From JAXHUA01 sp034189695 (GTDB lineage Bacteria; Chloroflexota; Dehalococcoidia; E44-bin15): 10,897 nucleotides of DNA. This document shows positions 6,667 through 10,897 of the stretch, in pieces. Within the stretch, counting starts at the first letter, position 1, and every line of letters starts with the position of its first letter. The notes under the pieces are model-generated. The model was not told the origin of the DNA, did not search any database, and was given only the letters and a program-made list of their open reading frames with translations. Position numbers and translations under genes: made by a program. Where the stretch lies: the NCBI GenBank assembly GCA_034189695.1, contig JAXHUA010000056.1:1-10897 (forward strand), given 5' to 3'.

Positions 6667-7054
6667 CGCTCTCCCTGTCATTGCCAGGCGCGGCCCTTCT
6701 GTCATTGCGAGGCGCGGCCCTTCTGTCATTGCGAGGCGCGGCCCTTCTGTCATTGCGAGGCGCGGCCCTTGTGTCATTGCGAGGCGCCCAGCGCCGAAGC
6801 AATCTCAGCGTGGGGCCTGAGCCCCCATCCCACCTCCCCACCGGGATTGCTTCGCTGCGCCTGCGGCTCCGCTCGCAATGACAGTTGGGGAGGGGCCGTT
6901 CGCGGTCACCCCTTCGACAGGCCTGTCCTGAGTCCACCGAAGGGCTCAGGGCGAACGGTCAGGAGGCTGCCGTTCGTGGTGAGCAACACCTCCGCCGTTC
7001 GTGGTGAGCCTGTCGAACCATGTCCCGAGCGCAGCGAGGGGCATGAACGGCCCC
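6667..7054. repeat. Composite REP unit, copy B (tandem duplicate of A)
   Basis: Same modules in the same order as copy A but with five left half-sites at 6678, 6702, 6726, 6750 and 6774, spaced exactly 24 bp. From the last half-site onward the 281 bp 6774-7054 match 6379-6659 without gaps and with only five substitutions by my count. This is a recent duplication; the copies differ in the number of 24-bp units. Confidence 0.9.
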
Positions 7055-7096
7055 CGGCGCCACACTCGAGTAGGGGGGAGCATCCGGTCCGCCCCA

Positions 7097-7118
7097 GCCT
7101 GGAGCCGGCGCTCCAGGC
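7097..7118. other. Perfect 9-bp palindrome
   Basis: GCCTGGAGC-cggc-GCTCCAGGC. It stands between the REP duplication and the terminator-like hairpin at 7190, and no gene overlaps it. It may be an RNA stem or a further repeat. The rest of 7055-7190 holds nothing I can name. Confidence 0.4.
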
Positions 7119-7189
7119 CGCCCGGAGGTACCACGGTGCAGCGAGAAGCCTTACGTTCCCTTTACCCACGCCGTGATAGGCTGAAACAC

Positions 7190-7214
7190 AGCCCCCGAGC
7201 AGCGGGGCGCTTTT
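7190..7214 (+). terminator. Terminator-like hairpin just before the lipoprotein promoter
   Basis: AGC+CCCC pairs with GGGG+GCT around GAGCAGC with a bulged C, and TTTT follows (7211-7214). Its T tract overlaps the start of the next -35 box. It would insulate the lipoprotein gene from upstream transcription. What transcript it ends is unclear. Confidence 0.4.
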
Positions 7215-7242
7215 GACAACGTTGACGGGCAGATGGTATAGT
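7213..7242 (+). promoter_or_regulatory. Promoter of the lipoprotein gene
   Basis: TTGACA (7213-7218), an 18-bp spacer, and TATAGT (7237-7242) preceded by TGG (extended -10). The predicted start near 7249 leaves a leader of about 28 nt before ATG 7277. Confidence 0.7.
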
Positions 7243-7276
7243 CCAGTGGCTAAACGAGCGATAGAGAGGGATGACG

Positions 7277-8233
7277 ATGAGAAAGCTGGTTCCACTGGTA
7301 CTTATGGCACTGCTCCTGGTCTCCGTGACCACCATCTCCGGGTGCGGCGGAGGGCCCTCCACGGCCACGAACATGGTGCCCCAGAACGCCACGTTCGTTG
7401 CCAACATCCAGATCGAGCGGATACTGACCGACCCCGACCTGATCGCCGCGTACGACGGCTGGGAGAAAGAGCCGGACATGCCCGAGACGTTTGATGAGCC
7501 CCTGCTCCAGATCGAGGAGGAGTCAGGCATAGACCCGAGGGACTTCTCCGAGGCGACCGTTTTCGGCGACAGCAATGCGCCGGGGGGCTACCTGGGCATC
7601 ATCCTCGAAGGCAGCTTCAGCGAGGACACCCTCATCACCGGCATCGAGTACGCCATCGGCCACATGACGCCGACGACGTACAACGGACACCCGGTCTACG
7701 AGGGCGAGTACGAAGGGACGCCCACCGGCCTGTGCCTGCTGAGCACCCACACAGTGCTCGGCGGCACGCTCGAGGCGGTCAGGGACGCCATCGACGTGGT
7801 CGAGGGTGTGCCGCCCCTGAGCGGCATGGTGTACGACGCCTACGTCGCCCTGGGCGATGTGTGGGTGAAGGCGGCACTCGAGGTCCCGCAGGAAGAGCAG
7901 GTGGAAGTCCCGGAGGACATTGGCATAGGTGAGGAGTTCAGCGACATTGAGGTGGTCGGCTTCGGCTTCAACAAGAGCGGCCAGAGCCTGTGCCTCGATG
8001 CGAGGCTGGGGTTCGAGAATGCCGACGCGGCGGCCGAGGCACAGGAGGCGATTGACTCCGTCATAGCCATGATCGCCATCTTCGCGCCGCCTGAGGCCGA
8101 GGTGCTCGCCGACGTCCTCGACGGGCTTAGCGTGGACCGAAGCGGCGTCTGGGTGACGGTCTGTCTACAGACCACCATCGCCGAACTGGAGGAGCTGGTC
8201 CAGGCACTACAAGAGATGGAGATGGAGGAGTAA
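7277..8233 (+). CDS. Predicted lipoprotein of unknown function
   Basis: A protein of 318 residues. ATG 7277 is preferred over ATG 7271 because GAGAGGG (7264-7270) abuts 7271 but lies 6 nt before 7277. Residues 1-23 form a lipoprotein signal: R2-K3, a hydrophobic stretch, and the lipobox ISGC with the lipid-bearing Cys at 23, followed by a Gly-rich spacer. The mature part is acidic, with PQNATFVANIQIERI near its start, then SGIDPRDFSE, YNGHPVYEGEYEG and GGTLEAVRDAID, and ends in a helical TTIAELEELVQALQEMEMEE tail. The general pattern resembles DUF3352-like exported proteins, but I cannot confirm this. It has its own promoter and is followed by a GC-rich hairpin, so it is probably transcribed alone. 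Its place between two surface-protein genes suggests an envelope role (inference). Confidence 0.85.
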   Translation: MRKLVPLVLMALLLVSVTTISGCGGGPSTATNMVPQNATFVANIQIERILTDPDLIAAYDGWEKEPDMPETFDEPLLQIEEESGIDPRDFSEATVFGDSNAPGGYLGIILEGSFSEDTLITGIEYAIGHMTPTTYNGHPVYEGEYEGTPTGLCLLSTHTVLGGTLEAVRDAIDVVEGVPPLSGMVYDAYVALGDVWVKAALEVPQEEQVEVPEDIGIGEEFSDIEVVGFGFNKSGQSLCLDARLGFENADAAAEAQEAIDSVIAMIAIFAPPEAEVLADVLDGLSVDRSGVWVTVCLQTTIAELEELVQALQEMEMEE

Positions 8234-8244
8234 CGTATGTAGCA

Positions 8245-8266
8245 CCGGGCGGCCAGGGCCGCCCGG
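8245..8266. terminator. GC-rich hairpin after the lipoprotein gene
   Basis: CCGGGCGGC-cagg-GCCGCCCGG, a perfect 9-bp stem 11 bp past the stop codon. No T tract follows, so it is not a classical intrinsic terminator; it could protect the mRNA 3' end or aid termination in another way. Confidence 0.45.
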
Positions 8267-8395
8267 GCGGAAGGGAAGAGCGGTCAACTTTCACACGGCC
8301 AACGGCGCACTCGGTGCTTCGGCGCTGTGCAGTCACCACCAGGTTTTTGGCGGGGGAGCTGGGGTGCGCCGCTTGCTATGCCGCGACCGCAAGGC

Positions 8396-8437
8396 TTGAC
8401 AGATGGGGGCAATGGTGGTACGTTTCCATGGTGGAAA
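8396..8437 (+). promoter_or_regulatory. Promoter P1 with overlapping dyad
   Basis: TTGACA (8396-8401), a 17-bp spacer and TACGTT (8419-8424) preceded by TGG. The dyad TTTCCA-tgg-TGGAAA (8423-8437) overlaps the end of the -10 and the likely start point, as an operator would. The 8-mer GGTGGTAC around the -10 is identical in P2. Confidence 0.45.
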
Positions 8438-8499
8438 TATACAACAGCGGAAGTGTTATTGAGTTCAACCGCACCGGGGCGCGGCGGGCGACCGGCCTG

Positions 8500-8529
8500 T
8501 TGACAGGAGCGCGGGACGGGTGGTACAGT
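8500..8529 (+). promoter_or_regulatory. Promoter P2 of the repeat surface protein
   Basis: TTGACA (8500-8505), an 18-bp spacer and TACAGT (8524-8529) preceded by TGG. The -35 lies in a small dyad, CCTGT-tg-ACAGG. The predicted start near 8536 gives a leader of about 100 nt. Confidence 0.65.
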
Positions 8530-8536
8530 GTGATAT

Positions 8537-8558
8537 TGACTGACCAGTCGGTCAGTTC
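8537..8558. promoter_or_regulatory. TetR-family-type operator at P2
   Basis: ACTGACC (8539-8545) and GGTCAGT (8550-8556) form a perfect 7-bp dyad around AGTC, in the context TTGACTGACCAGTCGGTCAG. The TGACTGACC-n-GGTCAGT form closely resembles operators of TetR/AcrR-type repressors. It covers the predicted start site, so binding would block P2. No tetR-like gene is in the window. Confidence 0.65.
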
Positions 8559-8589
8559 ACGCATAGAGACGGGAGCTGAATGACCACAG

Positions 8590-8608
8590 GCCCCGCCAGC
8601 GGCGGGGC
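8590..8608 (+). promoter_or_regulatory. 5' leader hairpin before the repeat surface gene
   Basis: GCCCCGCC-agc-GGCGGGGC, a perfect 8-bp GC stem with a 3-nt loop, 13 nt before the AAAGGA ribosome binding site (8622-8627). It could stabilise the mRNA or affect translation. The rest of 8267-8395 holds a small UUCG-loop stem (GTGC-ttcg-GCGC near 8320) and nothing else I recognise. Confidence 0.4.
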
Positions 8609-8637
8609 ACGACGAGCACAGAAAGGAAACCCGGAAG

Positions 8638-10897
8638 ATGACACGACGGTTTGGCTCAGCCTGGCGGATCATGGCGGTGGCGGTGGTGTTTGCGCTCACG
8701 GTGACGCTGCTGGCGTCGCTCGGGGTGCGCGCATCGCCAGGCGAGAGCATCCCGCCGACGCTGCGGAGCATCACCTGGCTCGACAACGACAGCGACGGCA
8801 CCATCAACGCCGGCGACGACCTGGTGTTCCACTTCAGCGAGTCGATGAACGAGTTCAACTTGAGCAACATCAACCAGGTCAACGAGCGGCTCAACAGCAG
8901 CGCCGCGGGCAGTACCGACTACGGCATAACCGGCGCGCTGACCAACTGGACCGTGGGCGAGACGGTGCTCACCGTGACGCTTGGGGATGAGGAGAACATC
9001 GACGGCGGCGAGACGGTCAACCCGACCAACGACGTGAAGGACAAGCAAGGCAATTCGGACGCCACCTCGGGCAGCGGGCCGTCCATCCCGCTGCCACCGG
9101 ACACCACCGCGCCGACGCTACTGAGCATCACCTGGGTCGACGACGACGGCGACGGCACCATCAACAAGGACGACTACCTGGTGTTCCACTTCAGCGAGGC
9201 AATGTACCAGGCGACCGTGACCTCGGGAGACATCGACACCACGCTGCCGCTGTGGCCGGCCGGCTACTACGGCTTTGGCGCGGGAGCGGTCTGGGACCCC
9301 AGCGGCTGCTGGCTGACGGTGACCCTGGCGGATGGGTCGGTGGTAGTTGGCGGGCTGACGGTGAACCCGGCGGCGACGGTGACCGACATGAAGGGCAACC
9401 CCGACGAGACGCTTGTGGCACCATCGGTGCCGCTGGCGCCCGACACTACCGAGCCGACGCTGATCGACATAGGCTGGAACGACATCGACCCGGGCGGGCT
9501 GCTCTCCGGCGGCGACGAGCTGGTGATGAGCTTCAGCGAGGCGATGAACGAGGGGACCATCACCGATGGGACCGTCAATGCCGTGCTGGACACCACCGCC
9601 TCGGGCGGCGCCGACTACGGCGGCGGTCCCGAAGTGCAGTGGAACACGGCGCGCACCAAGTGCACCGTGACCCTCGACATCGACCACAACCTGACGCCGA
9701 CTGGGGGCGACATGGTGTACCCCACAGTGGCAGTGACCGACAAGAAGGGCAACTCCGCTGACACGACGACGGGGCAGGCGATCCCGACGTCGCCGAGCGG
9801 GGCGACCGAGGAGACTACCAAGCCGACGCTGCTCAGCATCACCTGGACCGACACCGACAGCGACGGCACCATCAACAAGGACGACAAGCTGGTTTTCCAC
9901 TTCAGCGAGGCGATGAAGAAGAGCACCATCGACGCCACCAACGTCAACACCGTGCTGCCCAGCACCGCGCCCGGGAGCACGGACTACGGCGCGGTGGGGG
10001 CCGCCAACTGGAACACCAGCGGCACCAGCCTGTCCGTGACCCTGGGCGTCACCGAGACGGTGACCGGTGGCGAGACAGTCAACCCCACGGCGGCGGTGAC
10101 TGATGCCAAGGGCAACATCGACAACACGTCGGGCGCGGGCCCGGCCATCCCGCTGGCGCCCGATACCACCAAGCCGACGCTGCTGAGCGTGACCTGGACC
10201 GACAATGACAGCGATGGCATAATCAACGAGAGTGACTTCTTGGTGTTCAACTTCAGCGAGGCGATGGGCAACACGAGCGTGCCCAACCCGAACACCGACC
10301 TGCCGACCAGCCCCGCAGGCTACTACGGGGCAGTGCCCGGAACGGCATGGTCCTGCGGCGATACCGTGCTCACGCTGACGCTGGACGTGGGAGCGTTCTT
10401 CACCGGCGGCGAGACGGTGAACCCGATGTCGACGGTGACCGACCGCAACGGCAACTCGGACAACACATCGAGCCCGGCCATCCCCCTGATGCCGGACACG
10501 ACGCCGCCGATGCTGCTCGGCATATCCTGGGTTGACGTCGACGGCTCGAGCTTCATCGACAGCGGCGACAACCTCATATTCCACTTCAGCGAGTCGATGA
10601 ACCACCTGACCATCACCGACGGCAACGTGAACGCGGTGCTCGACAGCACCGCGCCAGACACCGCCGACTACGGCACCACTCCCACGGTCGCGTGGAACAG
10701 CTCCATCTGGACGGAGTGCACCGTCACGCTCGATGATAACGAGAACATCGACGGCGGCGAGACGGTCGACCCGAAGGAGGCTGTGACCGACCGCAGGGGC
10801 CTGTCCGACGCCACGATGGGTGGCGGGCCGTCAATCCCGACGGAGCCGGGCGCACCGACGCCGACGCCAACGCCAACGGCTACCCCCACCACCACGC
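8638..10897 (+). CDS. Secreted protein with six calcium-loop Ig-like repeats (3' end outside window)
   Basis: The frame stays open to the window edge (753 codons seen). ATG 8638 follows AAAGGA by 10 nt. The signal peptide has RR at 3-4, a hydrophobic stretch at 11-30 and likely cleavage after Ala32. Six repeats of 111-123 residues begin at about residues 40, 159, 273, 396, 513 and 624. Each has the pattern PTLLSITW, a DxDxDGxIxxxD-type loop, LVFHFSEAM, TDYG, VTL and GGETVNP...VTDxxGNSD. The loop is canonical in repeats 1, 2, 4 and 5 (for example DTDSDGTINKDD), altered in 6 (DVDGSSFIDSGD) and degenerate in 3 (DIDPGGLLSGGD). A PT-rich linker starts near residue 740. By analogy with the protein at 1047, a membrane-proximal module and anchor may follow beyond the window. 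The fold resembles bacterial Ig-like (Big/SbsA-type) domains; a calcium-stiffened surface stalk or adhesin is likely, but no binding partner can be named. Confidence 0.88.
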   Translation, partial: MTRRFGSAWRIMAVAVVFALTVTLLASLGVRASPGESIPPTLRSITWLDNDSDGTINAGDDLVFHFSESMNEFNLSNINQVNERLNSSAAGSTDYGITGALTNWTVGETVLTVTLGDEENIDGGETVNPTNDVKDKQGNSDATSGSGPSIPLPPDTTAPTLLSITWVDDDGDGTINKDDYLVFHFSEAMYQATVTSGDIDTTLPLWPAGYYGFGAGAVWDPSGCWLTVTLADGSVVVGGLTVNPAATVTDMKGNPDETLVAPSVPLAPDTTEPTLIDIGWNDIDPGGLLSGGDELVMSFSEAMNEGTITDGTVNAVLDTTASGGADYGGGPEVQWNTARTKCTVTLDIDHNLTPTGGDMVYPTVAVTDKKGNSADTTTGQAIPTSPSGATEETTKPTLLSITWTDTDSDGTINKDDKLVFHFSEAMKKSTIDATNVNTVLPSTAPGSTDYGAVGAANWNTSGTSLSVTLGVTETVTGGETVNPTAAVTDAKGNIDNTSGAGPAIPLAPDTTKPTLLSVTWTDNDSDGIINESDFLVFNFSEAMGNTSVPNPNTDLPTSPAGYYGAVPGTAWSCGDTVLTLTLDVGAFFTGGETVNPMSTVTDRNGNSDNTSSPAIPLMPDTTPPMLLGISWVDVDGSSFIDSGDNLIFHFSESMNHLTITDGNVNAVLDSTAPDTADYGTTPTVAWNSSIWTECTVTLDDNENIDGGETVDPKEAVTDRRGLSDATMGGGPSIPTEPGAPTPTPTPTATPTTT
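8755..10842 (+). repeat. Six tandem Ig-like domain repeats (coding)
   Basis: Repeat starts (first Pro codon) are at 8755, 9112, 9454, 9823, 10174 and 10507, with steps of 357, 342, 369, 351 and 333 bp. Every step is a multiple of 3. Conserved codons include CCGACGCTG and TTCAGCGAG. Repeats 2, 3, 5 and 6 each carry one Cys, at different points of the same strand region; repeats 1 and 4 have none. Confidence 0.85.

Noticed and set aside
6272..6820. Open frames across the REP arrays (both strands)
   Set aside because: The translations are Arg/Ala/Ser-rich repeats with periods set by the DNA repeat.
7231..7260. tRNA-like stretch ATGGTATAGTCCAGTGGC
   Set aside because: It resembles a D-arm only by chance; there is no anticodon or T arm, and it is better explained as an extended -10 box.
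8314..8583. 89-codon open frame upstream of the repeat surface gene
   Set aside because: It runs through two promoters and the TetR-type operator and has no ribosome binding site or domain.
8782..8817. Dockerin domain (cellulosome type)
   Set aside because: The 12-residue loop matches, but the flanking sequence is beta strand (LVFHFSE), the duplicated helix of dockerin is missing, and the repeat period is about 117 residues.
9118..10605. 495-codon open frame on the minus strand
   Set aside because: Its internal repetition simply reflects the six repeats of the sense gene.

Overview
This GC-rich window carries four protein genes, three of them for exported or surface-anchored proteins, separated by intergenic DNA packed with palindromic REP-like repeats. 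The repeats (TCATTGCGAG / CTCGCAATGA, CCTTCGACAGG, CCCTCTCCC), the PT-linker surface proteins with Ig-like repeats and a C-terminal membrane anchor, and a stand-alone TIGR03960-type B12/radical SAM protein together suggest a Chloroflexota genome, probably Dehalococcoidia-like. That assignment is inference; there is no rRNA or other phylogenetic marker here.

Layout. 1-513: arrays of REP half-sites and one full hairpin, no gene. 545-871: two copies, exactly 190 bp apart, of a promoter plus palindrome element (TTGACA, 18 bp, extended -10 TGnTATAAG, then GAAGTTC-n3-GAACTTC). 1047-4307 (+): a 1086-residue secreted protein with Ig-like repeats, a BACON-like domain, a PT linker, a calcium-loop module and a C-terminal membrane anchor. 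4311-6143 (-): the radical SAM protein, tail to tail with the former (3 bp apart); a probable terminator for the + gene lies inside its coding sequence, and its own promoter sits so close to the ATG that the mRNA may be leaderless. 6158-7212: no gene; a terminator-like repeat, a tandem duplication of a composite REP unit, and a terminator-like hairpin. 7277-8233 (+): a lipoprotein of unknown function. 8238-8637: a regulatory region with two consensus-like promoters, each with a dyad, one closely resembling a TetR-family operator. 8638-10897 (+): a secreted protein with six 111-123-residue Ig-like repeats, running off the window end in a PT-rich linker.

How the genes fit together. The two large surface proteins share a homologous module with a DxDxDGxIxxxD calcium-binding-type loop, so they look like parts of one cell-surface (adhesion or S-layer-like) programme, with the lipoprotein possibly a companion in the same envelope. 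Five + strand promoters share TTGACA, a 17-18 bp spacer and an extended -10. Four of them have a palindrome at or just downstream of the -10, which suggests that surface-protein expression is switched. The radical SAM gene appears functionally unrelated.
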